A stretch of DNA of 64,000 nucleotides from Paracoccus sp. TOH (GCF_030388245.1 NZ_CP098364.1:98910-162909), one strand, 5' to 3'. Positions 18,199 to 27,120 are shown, counted from the stretch's first letter. The notes: generated by a model not told the origin, from the letters alone. Translations and numbers: made by a program.

Positions 18199-18238
18199 CA
18201 CCCGGCCCGGGCGACCCGCGCCCGATCCGGGCCGGGTG
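18199..18238 (+). terminator. GC-rich hairpin after the first Ku gene
   Basis: Immediately after the Ku TGA is a perfect 12-bp inverted repeat, CACCCGGCCCGG at 18199-18210 and its complement at 18227-18238, with a 16-nt loop. There is no T-run downstream, so it may be a weak or Rho-assisted terminator or an mRNA-stabilising hairpin. It separates the two Ku cistrons. Confidence 0.5.
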
Positions 18239-18372
18239 CTGGCGGGGAACATTGCCCGGCGGCCAGCGGTTGGGTTGCATCGGGGTCCGGCAGGGAAGGA
18301 AACGAGCATGGCCGATGCAGGCGGCAGGCGATCCGGGGCAGGGCCTCTGCCCCCGGCCGGGGGGCGGATCTG

Positions 18373-19179
18373 ATGGCGCCGCGGCCATTCTGGAAGGGCT
18401 ATCTGAAACTGTCGCTGGTCACTTGCCCGGTGTCGATGATGCCGGCCACCGGCGAGGGCGAGAAGGTCCGGTTCCACACCCTGAACGCGCAAACCGGCAA
18501 CCGCGTCGTCAGCCGCTATGTCGATGCCGAAACCGGCAAGCCGGTGGCCGAGGAGGACGAGGCCAAGGGCTATCCCACCGGCGAGGCGGATCACGTCATC
18601 CTGGAGGAGGACGAGATCGATTCGGTGACGCTGGAAAGCACCCGCACCATCGACATCGACATGTTCGTGCCGGCGGATTCGATCGGCTGGACCTGGTATG
18701 ACAAGCCGCATTACCTGACGCCCGACGACCCGATCGGCGAGGAAGCCTATTGCGTGATCCGCGACGCCATGCGTTCGACCGGCACCGTGGGCATCTCGCG
18801 CCTGGTGCTCTATCGCCGGGAACGGGCGGTGATGCTGGAACCGCGCGACCGGGGCATCGTGCTCTGGACCCTGCGCTATGGCGACGAGGTGCGGGCCGAG
18901 GCGGATTACTTCGACGATATCGGTCAGGAAAAGGTCGATGCCAAGCTGCTGAAACTGGTCACCCGGCTGATCGAGGAACGCAGCGCCCCCTGGGATCCGG
19001 CCATGGTCGCCGATCCGGTGCAGGACAAGCTGCTGGAGATCATCGCCGCCAAGACCAAGGGCCGCAAACGGGCCGCGAAGCCCCGGGCCGAGAAGCCCGC
19101 CGCGCCCGGCAATGTCGTCAACATCATGGACGCGCTGAAAAACAGCATCGCCGCCGAAAGCAAGGGCCGGCGGCGCTAG
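18373..19179 (+). CDS. ku: Ku family DNA end-binding protein (paralogue 2)
   Basis: A second Ku (268 aa) with the canonical core: APRPFWKGYLKLSLVTCPVSM, VRFHTLNAQTGNRVVSRYVDAETGKPVAEEDEAKGY, YDKPHYLTPDD, and a basic tail (AKTKGRKRAAKPRAEKP and SKGRRR). It is clearly diverged from the first copy, for example in the central ILEEDEIDSVTLESTRTIDIDMFV stretch, so this is an old duplication or separate acquisition. Alphaproteobacteria with several Ku copies can form heterodimers or use them under different conditions; which applies here is unknown. Its TAG and the LigD TAG on the other strand share the tetranucleotide CTAG. Confidence 0.93.
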   Translation: MAPRPFWKGYLKLSLVTCPVSMMPATGEGEKVRFHTLNAQTGNRVVSRYVDAETGKPVAEEDEAKGYPTGEADHVILEEDEIDSVTLESTRTIDIDMFVPADSIGWTWYDKPHYLTPDDPIGEEAYCVIRDAMRSTGTVGISRLVLYRRERAVMLEPRDRGIVLWTLRYGDEVRAEADYFDDIGQEKVDAKLLKLVTRLIEERSAPWDPAMVADPVQDKLLEIIAAKTKGRKRAAKPRAEKPAAPGNVVNIMDALKNSIAAESKGRRR

Positions 19180-21728
19180 CCGGCCTTGCCGCGCCGGGCG
19201 CCCGGCGCCTCCAGCGGGACGGCGGCGGCGCGAAAGCCGTCCCAGGGATCGGCCGCCAGCGTGGCAAGCCGGGTCGGCATGTTCCGGATGGTGAACCAGG
19301 CCGGGCCGATGCCACCGTCCAGTTCGTCCCAGCGCAGCGGCGCCGAGACGGCGGCGCCGGGCCGGGCGCGGGTGGAATAGGCGGCAACCGCGGTGGCGCC
19401 GCGCTGGTTGCGCAGATAGTCGATCAGGATCCGGCCGCGCCGCTTGGCCTTGCTGATGGTCGAGACATAGCGGTCGGGGTCGTCGGCCGCCATGGCATCG
19501 GCCATCGCCTTGGCGAAGGCCTTGACCGCCGGCCATTCCGCCCGCGGCTGCAGCGGCGCCACGACATGCAGCCCCTTGCCGCCCGAGGTCTTGACGAAGC
19601 CGGCCAGCCCGTGATCCTGCAGCCGCTGGCGCAGCTCGCGGGCGGCCGCCACCACCGCCGGCCATTCCACCGCCTCGCCCGGGTCGAGGTCCATGGTGAT
19701 CAGGTCCGGCCGTTCCCAGTCTGCGATGGTCGAGCCCCAGGGGTGGATCTCCAGCGCCGCGGATTGCACCAGCCCCATCAGCCCGTCCAGATCCTCGATG
19801 GCGATCAGCGGCTCGCCCTTGGGATCCCTGGGATCCTGCACCTGGACGATATGCCGGCCAAGGCCCTTCCAGGCGTGTTTCTGGAAGAACCGCTCGCCGG
19901 CGATGCCGTTCGGGCAGCGCAGCAGCGCCAGCGGCCGGCCGGTGATCCAGGGCGCGATCTGGCGCCAGACCTCGGCATAGTAATCGGCGAGCCCCTCTTT
20001 GGTGACGCCGTCCTCGGGCCAGTAAAGCCGGTCGGGATGGGTCAGCCGCACCCGGCGGCGCTGCGGGGCAGGGGGCTTGGCGGCGGGTCTGGCGGTTTCG
20101 CGCACGATCTCGGTCGCCGGCTTGTCCTCGCGCAGGCCGCGGAACGCGGCGTGGCGCAGATGGCCGTCGGCCGTCCAGGCCCGGAACTCGACCTCGGCCA
20201 CCAGCTCGGGGCGGACGAAGCGGGCCTGCCGCGCCTCCTCCGCCGTCAGGCGGGCGGCGAAGGGGCTTTCGGGGATGCGCAGCCGTTCCAGCCGGCGGAA
20301 CAGATCCTCGGCCACGGCGCCGGAAAACCCGGTGCCGACCCGGCCGACATGCTGCAATGCGCCGTCCTCGTAGACGCCCATGATCAGCGAGCCGATGGCC
20401 TTGCGCGACACCGACGAGGGCACATAGCCGCCGATGACGAATTCCTGCCGGGCCGAGCATTTCGACTTGACCCAGGCCTTGCCGCGCCCGGTGCGATAGG
20501 GGCTGTCGGCCAGTTTCGAGACGATCCCCTCGAGGCTCAGCCGGCAGGCATGGCGCAGGACCAGGGCGCCGCTTTCCCGGAAATGATCGCTGAGGCGCAG
20601 GATGCCGTCGCCGCGGCCGAGAAGCTGCGCCAGCAGCGCCTTGCGCTCGACCAGCGGAACGGCGCGCAGGTCGTAGCCGTCCAGATACATCAGGTCGAAG
20701 GCGTAGAAGGCGAAGCGGTCGTCGCGGCCGGCGCTGAGATCGGCCTGAAGCGCCGAGAAATCCGAGGCGCCGGCCGCGGTTTCGACCACCATCTCGCCAT
20801 CCAGGATGGCCGACCCGGCCGGCAGGCCGCGCAGCGCCGCCGGCACCGCCTTGCCGAAGCGCGCGGTCCAGTCCAGCCCGCTGCGGGTCAGCAGCTTGAC
20901 CCGGCCCGCCTCGAGCCGGGCCTGCAGACGGTAGCCGTCGAACTTGATCTCGTGCAGCCAGCGCGCGCCAGTCGGTGCGGCCGAAACCAGCGTGGCCAGC
21001 ATCGGCTCGACAAAGCCCGGCATCGCCGCCTTGCGGGCGCCCTTGACCTGTGCCGGCTCGGGCGGGTCGGGGCTTGGGCGGGGATCGGGCGGCGATGCGG
21101 CCGGTTTCGTCGCACCGCCCGCCGATCTGCGGATCCGGCCGGTCTTCGACGACCATCCCGGCGCCTCGCCCGCGACATCGGCGATCAGCCGGCCGGTCTT
21201 GACCGATTCCGGCCGCTCGGCGAGGATGTCGGGCGCGTCCTCGCCGCGGGCGAAATCGTCCTCGCCCTTGATGAGCAGCCAGTTCTCGCTCTTGTCGCGC
21301 GGTTTGCCGCGCATCCGGACCAGATGCCAGCGCCCGCCCAGCTTTTCGCCGTGCAGCGTGAATTCCAGGTGGCCCTTGGCATATGCCTGATGCGCATCGC
21401 CCTCGGGGGTCCAGGTGCCGCGGTCCCACAGGATGACGGTGCCGCCGCCATATTCGCCCTTGGGGATGGTGCCCTCGAAATCGCCATAGTCCAGCGGGTG
21501 GTCCTCGACATGCACGGCCAGGCGCTTTTCGCCGGGCACCAGGCTGGGGCCCCGGGCGACGGCCCAGCTTTTCAGCACCCCGTCCAGTTCCAGGCGGAAA
21601 TCGTAATGCAACCGGGTCGCGGCATGTTTCTGGATGACGAAGGCATGGCCGCCTTTGCGCCGCCGGCCGCCGCGCGGCTCGGGCGTGGCCGAGAAATCGC
21701 GTTTCCTGCGATAGGCCTCTAGCGCCAT
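19176..21728 (-). CDS. ligD: Multifunctional ATP-dependent DNA ligase D (phosphoesterase-ligase-polymerase)
   Basis: The end-joining ligase has 850 aa in the order phosphoesterase, ligase, polymerase. The 3'-phosphoesterase part (about residues 25-160) has HYDFRLEL (H41, D43, R45) and HVEDHPLDYGDFEG. The nucleotidyltransferase part (about 235-540) has the adenylated lysine at K262 in EIKFDGYR, LDGEMVV, SLEGIVSK and WVKSKC. The primase-polymerase part (about 560-830) has RLTHPDRLYWPEDGVTK, the metal site ITMDLDPGE and KTSGGKGLHVVAPL. A Pro-rich linker (210-228) joins the first two. All catalytic motifs appear intact. It converges on the second Ku gene with a 4-bp overlap. Confidence 0.95.
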   Translation of the reverse strand: MALEAYRRKRDFSATPEPRGGRRRKGGHAFVIQKHAATRLHYDFRLELDGVLKSWAVARGPSLVPGEKRLAVHVEDHPLDYGDFEGTIPKGEYGGGTVILWDRGTWTPEGDAHQAYAKGHLEFTLHGEKLGGRWHLVRMRGKPRDKSENWLLIKGEDDFARGEDAPDILAERPESVKTGRLIADVAGEAPGWSSKTGRIRRSAGGATKPAASPPDPRPSPDPPEPAQVKGARKAAMPGFVEPMLATLVSAAPTGARWLHEIKFDGYRLQARLEAGRVKLLTRSGLDWTARFGKAVPAALRGLPAGSAILDGEMVVETAAGASDFSALQADLSAGRDDRFAFYAFDLMYLDGYDLRAVPLVERKALLAQLLGRGDGILRLSDHFRESGALVLRHACRLSLEGIVSKLADSPYRTGRGKAWVKSKCSARQEFVIGGYVPSSVSRKAIGSLIMGVYEDGALQHVGRVGTGFSGAVAEDLFRRLERLRIPESPFAARLTAEEARQARFVRPELVAEVEFRAWTADGHLRHAAFRGLREDKPATEIVRETARPAAKPPAPQRRRVRLTHPDRLYWPEDGVTKEGLADYYAEVWRQIAPWITGRPLALLRCPNGIAGERFFQKHAWKGLGRHIVQVQDPRDPKGEPLIAIEDLDGLMGLVQSAALEIHPWGSTIADWERPDLITMDLDPGEAVEWPAVVAAARELRQRLQDHGLAGFVKTSGGKGLHVVAPLQPRAEWPAVKAFAKAMADAMAADDPDRYVSTISKAKRRGRILIDYLRNQRGATAVAAYSTRARPGAAVSAPLRWDELDGGIGPAWFTIRNMPTRLATLAADPWDGFRAAAVPLEAPGARRGKAG

Positions 21729-22074
21729 GGCCGGGCCGCGGGATCATGGTGGTCGCCGGCAATACCGGCAGGGTGCCGTTTTCTGCTCTGGAGCCTTGCC
21801 AGCGGTAATGTCATGTCCGGTCCTCTCCTGGTCTCCGGATGCATGGGTGAAACCGACCGTGCGGGGATTTGTTCCCCTTGGGCAGATGGCGTTCATGAAG
21901 GCGACATAATCCGGATTATTGGTCCATTCCCCGGATGCGGGCGGGTTCTGGTCTGAACCGCGACACGCCATGCTCTCCAGGCGGTTGCCATTCGAGAGCC
22001 CCCGCATGCCGGAGGATTTTTCCGCCTCGGCCGCGGCGGCGGACGGCTGGCACCGGGCGGCGCTTTTCCGAAGC
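21729..22074. other. Intergenic region between ligD and the metal ATPase
   Basis: A stretch of 346 bp with no convincing gene. The long plus-strand frame that enters the ATPase has shadow-type translation before 22075. The visible structure is the palindrome at 21906-21919 and a few less GC-rich patches around it. Promoters for ligD (leftward) and the ATPase (rightward) must lie here. Confidence 0.5.
21906..21919. promoter_or_regulatory. Perfect 14-bp palindrome, candidate operator
   Basis: ATAATCCGGATTAT is a perfect palindrome in an otherwise GC-rich intergenic region. It lies about 155 bp upstream of the P1B-4 ATPase and 180 bp upstream of ligD. Length and symmetry suit a dimeric regulator, but no cognate regulator gene is adjacent and the factor is unknown. 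Confidence 0.45.
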
Positions 22075-24066
22075 ATGACCCCTGCCCCGCATTCAGGCTG
22101 TTGTCAGCAATCTGGCCTAAGGCTGCATGCAGCCGCGGCCGGTCTGCGGCACAGCCAGGATGGGGAATTGACCGCCACGTTTTCTTCCGACCGCATGATG
22201 GCGGTCCTGTCGGCCCTGACCATGGCCGGGCTCGGCCTTGCGGCGATCGCGGCATTCGTCCTTCCCGGCCCCTGGGGAGCCGCCGGGCTGGGCCTGGCCT
22301 TTCTGGCCGGCGGCCTGCCCGCCGCGATGCGGGCGCTGATGCTGCTGGGCCGCGAACATGCGCTTGACGTCGACCTGCTGATGGTGATCGCGGCCCTGGC
22401 CGCGGCGGCCGTGGGCGCGGCGCTGGAGGGGGCGGTCCTGCTGACGCTGTTCAGCCTGTCCACGACGCTGGAGCGCCGCGCCATGACCAAGGCCCGCCAC
22501 GCGGTCGAAGCGCTGATGCTGCTCCGTCCCGACAGCGCCCTGCTGCAGGGCGCCGATGGCGCGGTGATCGAGGTCCGGGCCGCGGATCTTCGCCCCGGCG
22601 ATGTCGTGGTCCTGCGCCCGGGCGCGCGGGTGCCGGCGGACGGCATCGTGCTGGACGGCGAGGGGGCGCTGGACGAGGCGACGATCACCGGGGAATCCAT
22701 GCCGGTCCGCAAGGGCCCCGGCGGCAAGGTGTTCGAGGCGACGGTGAACCTGAATGCGGTGCTGCGCGTCACCGTGTCGCGCCCGGTGGCGGAAAGCACC
22801 GTCGCCCGCATGATCGCGCTGGTGACGCGGGCGCAGGCCGCCCGCGCCCCGTCCCAGCGCTTCAGCGCATGGTTCGGCCGCCGCTATACCGTGCTGGTGC
22901 TGGCGGGCGCCGTGCTGGCCTTTGCCGTCTTCCTGGGGCTGGGCCGGACTGCCGAGGACGCGCTGTACCGCGCCGCCACGCTGCTGGTCGCGGCCAGCCC
23001 CTGCGCCATCGTCATCTCGGTGCCGGCGGCGATCCTGTCGGCGCTGGCGGCGGCGGCGCGGGGCGGCGTGCTGTTCAAGGGCGGCAGCGCGCTTGAGAGC
23101 CTGGCCGAGGTCGAGACCTTCGCCTTCGACAAGACCGGCACCCTGACCACCGGCCGGGCCGAGGTCACCGGCCTTGCCTCGGTCATTCCCGAGGGCGCGC
23201 TTCTTGCCCTGCTTGCCGGGCTGGAGGACCAGTCCGAGCATCCGCTGGCCGAGGCGATCCGCCGCCGCGCCGCCGCCGAGGGCATCGCCGCCCGGCCCAT
23301 GCGGGATGTCGTGAACGCGCCCAGCGAAGGCATCAGCGGCCGGGAAGCCGGCAGCGGCCGGCGGTTCTGGGCCGGCAATGCCCGGATGGCCGAGCGCATG
23401 GGCGCGCGCATCGCGGATGCGGGGGTGCGGACCCTGGCGAAGACCGCCGAGACCGTGGTCTATGCCGGAGAGGGCGACAGCCTGCTGGGCGCCGTCACCG
23501 TGGCGGACCGGCCGCGCGCCACATCGGCCCGGGCCCTGACCGCGCTGCGCGGCGCCGGGGTCGGGCGGCTGGTGATGATGACCGGCGACCGCCGCGCGGT
23601 GGGATTGCGCATCGGCGCCGAGCTGGGCTTCGCGCCGCAGGATATCCATGCCGACCTGCTGCCCGAGGACAAGGTGGCGCTGGTCGGAACCCTGGCCGCC
23701 GGCGGGCGCGTCGCCTTCGTCGGCGACGGGGTGAACGATGCCGCCGCCCTGGCGCGGTCGGATGTCGGCATCGCCATGGGCGTCGCCGGCAGCGAGGTGG
23801 CGCTGCAGGCCGCCGATGTCGCGCTGCTGTCCGAGGATCTGGCCCGCCTTGCCGCCGCGCATCGCCTGGCCCGCCGCACCCGGGGGGTGATCCGGCAGAA
23901 CCTGGGTTTCGCGATGGCGGCCATGGCGGTCATGGTGCTGTCCGGGCTGTTCCTGTCGCTGCCGCTGCCGCTGGCGGTGCTGGGGCACGAGGGCGGGACA
24001 TTGCTGGTGGTGCTGAACGGCCTGCGGCTGCTGGCCGATCCGATCCGGGGCGGCAAGGCACCGTGA
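22075..24066 (+). CDS. P1B-4-type heavy-metal-transporting P-type ATPase (CoaT/CtpD-like)
   Basis: An inner-membrane ATP-driven metal exporter of about 663 aa. Motifs in order are TGES, the membrane metal site SPC (AASPCAIVIS), the phosphorylation site DKTGTLT, SEHPLAEAI, the hinge GDGVNDAAALA, and HEGGT in the last helices. The SPC plus HEGGT pair defines group P1B-4, whose members export Co2+, Fe2+ or related divalent ions, rather than the CPC groups for Cu or Zn. No cytosolic CxxC metal-binding domain is seen. The start is uncertain: ATG 22075 has a poor ribosome site and gives MTPAPHSGCCQQSG; ATG 22195 is an alternative. It stands alone. Confidence 0.88.
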   Translation: MTPAPHSGCCQQSGLRLHAAAAGLRHSQDGELTATFSSDRMMAVLSALTMAGLGLAAIAAFVLPGPWGAAGLGLAFLAGGLPAAMRALMLLGREHALDVDLLMVIAALAAAAVGAALEGAVLLTLFSLSTTLERRAMTKARHAVEALMLLRPDSALLQGADGAVIEVRAADLRPGDVVVLRPGARVPADGIVLDGEGALDEATITGESMPVRKGPGGKVFEATVNLNAVLRVTVSRPVAESTVARMIALVTRAQAARAPSQRFSAWFGRRYTVLVLAGAVLAFAVFLGLGRTAEDALYRAATLLVAASPCAIVISVPAAILSALAAAARGGVLFKGGSALESLAEVETFAFDKTGTLTTGRAEVTGLASVIPEGALLALLAGLEDQSEHPLAEAIRRRAAAEGIAARPMRDVVNAPSEGISGREAGSGRRFWAGNARMAERMGARIADAGVRTLAKTAETVVYAGEGDSLLGAVTVADRPRATSARALTALRGAGVGRLVMMTGDRRAVGLRIGAELGFAPQDIHADLLPEDKVALVGTLAAGGRVAFVGDGVNDAAALARSDVGIAMGVAGSEVALQAADVALLSEDLARLAAAHRLARRTRGVIRQNLGFAMAAMAVMVLSGLFLSLPLPLAVLGHEGGTLLVVLNGLRLLADPIRGGKAP

Positions 24067-24093
24067 CGGTGCCGCGAGGACAGGCCGGCGCGG

Positions 24094-25416
24094 CTATGCC
24101 GGCGGCCAGAACACCGCGCGAAACCCGTCGGCCCGGCCGGGGATGGGCGAGATCAGTTCCAGCCGCCCCTTGGCCGCCCGCGCGATGCTTTCGGCGATGG
24201 CGAGGCCAAGGCCCGAGCCGGGGCGGTCGCTGCCGGCCCGCGCGAACCGCCGCACCAGATCGGCCAGCCGGTCCGGCGGGATCGGCGCCGCCGCGTTCGA
24301 GACCGTGAACCGGCCCGACGGCAGCAGCTCGACCCCGACCGGGGTGCCGGCGGGGGAATGGGTCAGCGCGTTCTCGATCAGGTTCCTGGCCAGGATCGCG
24401 AAGGCGTCGGGGTCGAGCGGCGACGGCGCCCGCTCGGGCAGGACCACCTGCAGCCGCGGCCCGGCGCCTTCGCGCCGGAAATCGTCCAGGGTCAGCGCCA
24501 GAACCGGAACCAGGTCGCTGGGCGTGTCGCGCAGCACGCCGGCCCCCTCGGCCCGCGCCAGTTGCAGCAGCTTTTCGGCCAGCCGCGCCAGCCGCTTCAG
24601 CTCGGCCTCCAGCGCCGCGGCGCGCGGCTGTTCCGGCCGCTGCGCCAGTTCGCGCACCAGCCGCTGCGCCTGGGCCAGCGCGGCGGCGATGGGGGTGCGA
24701 AGCTCATGCGCGGCCGATGAGGTGAAGGCCCGCTCCGCCTCCAGCGCCCGGGCCATGCGCGCCATCAGCCGGTTGACGGCGTCGGCCAGCGGCAGGAACT
24801 CGGCCTGCAATCCGCCGGTCGGCGCGGCGGAAAGCTCGTGTTCGTTGCGGTGGCGGATGGCATCCGACAGCCGGGTCATCGGCCGCAGCCGCGCCCGGGT
24901 CAGCCACAGCACCCAAAGCACGCTGAGCGGCAGCAGCGCCGCCGCCGGCAGGGCCAGCGCCTGCAGGCTGGCCAGCAGCGTCTCGCGGCGATGCGCCAGG
25001 GGTTCCGCCACCGCGATCCGGTAGGCGCCCGAGACCGCGTCCAGGCCGAAAAGCCGATAGCCGTGCCGGTTCCAGAACCCGGTATGCGGCGGACCCGAGA
25101 ACAGCCGGCGATGCGCCTCGTGGGAATAAAGCAGCACCCCGCCGTCGCGGTCATAGACGGCATAGGTCAGGTATTCGTCATGCGGCCCGATGGGCGAGAT
25201 GCGGCGGGCGGACTGATCCTCGTCGGTGTTGGTCAGCTCCACCACCGCGATGGAGAGGATGCGCTCGGCCGCCTCCTGCAGGGCGCTGTCCGAGACCTCG
25301 TTGAGCTGGCGTTGCAGGACGCCGCCGGCCAGCAGCAGCGCCAGCACCCACAGCACCGCCACGCCAAGCGCGATGCCCAGCGACAGGTCGCGCCGCAGGC
25401 TTTGCGGGCGGCTCAT
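24094..25416 (-). CDS. Two-component sensor histidine kinase
   Basis: The membrane sensor (440 aa) has helices at about 12-34 and 152-173 framing a periplasmic sensor domain. After these come a HAMP-like linker, a phospho-acceptor box SSAAHELRTPIAAALAQAQ (H237), an N-box LIENALTHSPAG and a G-box GSGLGLAIAESIA. It resembles the QseC/TctE/PmrB branch paired with OmpR regulators. The gene overlaps the response regulator by 4 bp. It lies divergent to a PepSY/flavinylation operon, so the likely input is a periplasmic redox, flavin or metal state. Confidence 0.92.
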   Translation of the reverse strand: MSRPQSLRRDLSLGIALGVAVLWVLALLLAGGVLQRQLNEVSDSALQEAAERILSIAVVELTNTDEDQSARRISPIGPHDEYLTYAVYDRDGGVLLYSHEAHRRLFSGPPHTGFWNRHGYRLFGLDAVSGAYRIAVAEPLAHRRETLLASLQALALPAAALLPLSVLWVLWLTRARLRPMTRLSDAIRHRNEHELSAAPTGGLQAEFLPLADAVNRLMARMARALEAERAFTSSAAHELRTPIAAALAQAQRLVRELAQRPEQPRAAALEAELKRLARLAEKLLQLARAEGAGVLRDTPSDLVPVLALTLDDFRREGAGPRLQVVLPERAPSPLDPDAFAILARNLIENALTHSPAGTPVGVELLPSGRFTVSNAAAPIPPDRLADLVRRFARAGSDRPGSGLGLAIAESIARAAKGRLELISPIPGRADGFRAVFWPPA

Positions 25417-26084
25417 GCGCCGCCTGCCGGATGGCCCAGGCGATAGCCCAGGCCGCGCAGGGTCTCGATGCAGTCCCGGCCCAGCTTCTTGCGCAGGCGG
25501 CTGACATAGACCTCGATGGTGTTGCTTTCGACCTCGCTGTCGAAATCATACAGGCGCTCCTCGAGCTGTCCCTTGGTCACGATCGAGCCGGGGCGCTGAA
25601 GCAGCGCCTCGAAGATCGCCCATTCCCGCTGCGACAGGTCGACCCGGCCGCCGGGGCCGTAGATCCCGCGCGAGGCCAGGTCGATCTCCAGCGGCCCCAG
25701 CCGGATCAGCGGGTTGGGATTGCCGGCATAGCGGCGCGCCACCGCGCCGATGCGGGCGGAAAGCTCGTCAAGGTCGAAGGGCTTGACCAGATAGTCGTCC
25801 GCCCCGGCGTTCAGCCCCTCGATCCGTTCGGTGATGCGGTCCCTGGCGGTCAGGATGATCACCGGCGTCACCATGCCGCGCGCGCGCAGGCCGCGCAGGA
25901 AATCCAGCCCGTTCCCGTCCGGCAGCATCAGGTCCAGCAGGATCAGGTCATAGGCCACGCTGTCCAGGCAGGCCCGGGCATCGGCGATCCGCGCCACCCG
26001 GTCGGCGCAATGCCCTTCGCCCAGGATCTGGTCATGCACGGCCCGACCCAGCCCCGGGTCGTCTTCCACCAGCAGAATGCGCAT
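25413..26084 (-). CDS. OmpR/PhoB family response regulator
   Basis: This 223-aa regulator has a receiver domain (MRILLVEDDPGLG, acceptor D51 in LILLDLMLPDG, K in YLVKPFDLDEL) and a C-terminal winged helix (LSQREWAIFEALLQRPGSIVTKGQLEERL, SNTIEVYVSRLRKKL). The start at 26084 is preferred because GGAGG lies 5 nt upstream; the in-frame ATG at 26096 has none. It is the first gene of the leftward pair with the kinase. The inverted repeat at 26121-26169, just upstream of its start, is its probable binding site. Confidence 0.93.
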   Translation of the reverse strand: MRILLVEDDPGLGRAVHDQILGEGHCADRVARIADARACLDSVAYDLILLDLMLPDGNGLDFLRGLRARGMVTPVIILTARDRITERIEGLNAGADDYLVKPFDLDELSARIGAVARRYAGNPNPLIRLGPLEIDLASRGIYGPGGRVDLSQREWAIFEALLQRPGSIVTKGQLEERLYDFDSEVESNTIEVYVSRLRKKLGRDCIETLRGLGYRLGHPAGGA

Positions 26085-26120
26085 ACCGGCCTCCATGAGT
26101 CCCGCCCATGATGCCGCAAA

Positions 26121-26169
26121 CTGACAGGGGGCTGAACGCGGCTTGTCGTCGCGTTCAGCCCCCTGTCAG
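26121..26169. promoter_or_regulatory. Perfect 20-bp inverted repeat operator between the two-component genes and the PepSY operon
   Basis: CTGACAGGGGGCTGAACGCG at 26121-26140 is repeated as its exact complement at 26150-26169, with a 9-nt spacer. Each arm itself holds a direct repeat of CTGA (CTGACA and CTGAAC) spaced 11 bp, the geometry typical for OmpR-family dimers. The structure therefore offers one tandem site facing each of the two divergent transcription units. That fits autoregulation plus activation of the PepSY operon. A transcript-level hairpin is the alternative reading. Confidence 0.75.
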
Positions 26170-26215
26170 CCGGCGCGGGCAGAACGGGGGCGGTTCAAGG
26201 CAGAAGGGAACCGCC

Positions 26216-26623
26216 ATGCGCAGAATGCTGATGCTGCTGATGCTGGGGACCGGCCTTGCCGCCGGGACCGCGGCGCTGGCCGATGACGATTGCGACCGCC
26301 CGATGCGGGACTGGCAACCGCGCGAGGCGGTGGCCCGGAAGGCCCGCGACATAGGCGTCACGGTGCGCCGCATCCGCACCGACGACGGCTGCTACAAGGT
26401 CTATGGCCGCGCCGCCGACGGCCGCGCCGTCGAGATCGAGATGGATCCGGTCACGCTGGAGATCCTCGAGACCGAATACCGCCACGACAAGGACCGCCGC
26501 CATCCCGACAGCGACGAGGACGACCGGCCGCGCGGCGAGGACGGCGGCGGGCCGGTCCCGGCCCCGCCCGCCGCTCAGCCGGCCAATCCGCTGATCGGGC
26601 CGGCGACCGGCCGCACCAACTGA
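26216..26623 (+). CDS. Periplasmic PepSY domain protein
   Basis: A secreted 135-aa protein: signal peptide MRRMLMLLMLGTGLAAGTAALA, then a PepSY-like domain (WQPREAVARKARDIGVTVRRIRTDDGCYKVYGRAADGRAVEIEMDPVTLEILE). It ends in an acidic, Pro-rich disordered tail. PepSY domains of this kind often sit beside two-component systems and may inhibit or tune sensors or proteases. Two cysteines in the mature part (DDCDRP and DDGCYK) could form a disulfide. The start is chosen for AGAAGGGAA upstream. It is first in a rightward operon. Confidence 0.8.
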   Translation: MRRMLMLLMLGTGLAAGTAALADDDCDRPMRDWQPREAVARKARDIGVTVRRIRTDDGCYKVYGRAADGRAVEIEMDPVTLEILETEYRHDKDRRHPDSDEDDRPRGEDGGGPVPAPPAAQPANPLIGPATGRTN

Positions 26624-26644
26624 CAGACAACCCGGAGAACCCCG

Positions 26645-27112
26645 ATGAACACCACCACGACCGCCCTGTGCCTGTCCCTGGCGATGCTGGCCGCGCCCGC
26701 GACGGCGCGCGAGGTGACGATCACCGCCGCGATGAAACCCTATGCCGGCGACGGCGCCTATCTGGCGCTTTACCTGACCGATGCGCAGGGGGCCTATCAG
26801 GGCACCCTGTGGGTGGCGGGGCCGAAGACGAAATACTGGAAGCATCTGTCCGACTGGTACCGCGCGACCGGCGGCGCCCCCGCCGGCATCGACGCGATCA
26901 CCGGCGCCAGCGTCGGTGCGGGCCGGACCCTGACGGTCAGCGTGGACCTGGCCGAGGCGCTGCTTGATGCCGGCTACCAGATCCGCCTGGACAGCGCGGT
27001 CGAGGAGGTCGCCGACCGCCCGGCCGAGGTGGTGGCGCCGCTGACCACCGCCGGCAAGGGCCAGCCCGTGGCCGGCAAGGGCTTCGTCCGATCCCTGCAA
27101 TATGATTTCTGA
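26645..27112 (+). CDS. DUF2271 periplasmic protein, candidate FMN-carrying protein
   Basis: A 155-aa exported protein with signal peptide ending LAAPATA and a DUF2271 body (LALYLTDAQGAYQGTLWVAGPKTKYWKHLSDWYRAT). Residues 83-89 read DAITGAS, which fits the covalent-flavinylation consensus Dxx[S/T]GA[S/T] recognised by ApbE; S89 would carry the FMN. An ApbE gene ends the same operon and a flavin reductase lies between, so a role as a periplasmic flavin electron carrier is a reasonable inference. GGAG precedes the ATG. The DUF call is firm from the pattern; flavinylation is inferred. Confidence 0.8.
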   Translation: MNTTTTALCLSLAMLAAPATAREVTITAAMKPYAGDGAYLALYLTDAQGAYQGTLWVAGPKTKYWKHLSDWYRATGGAPAGIDAITGASVGAGRTLTVSVDLAEALLDAGYQIRLDSAVEEVADRPAEVVAPLTTAGKGQPVAGKGFVRSLQYDF

Positions 27113-27120
27113 GCCCCGCG

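Noticed and set aside
17077..21762. A 1561-aa minus-strand open frame over ligD and both Ku genes
   Set aside because: It is a different frame from the intact LigD and antisense to the Ku genes; no domain is recognisable.
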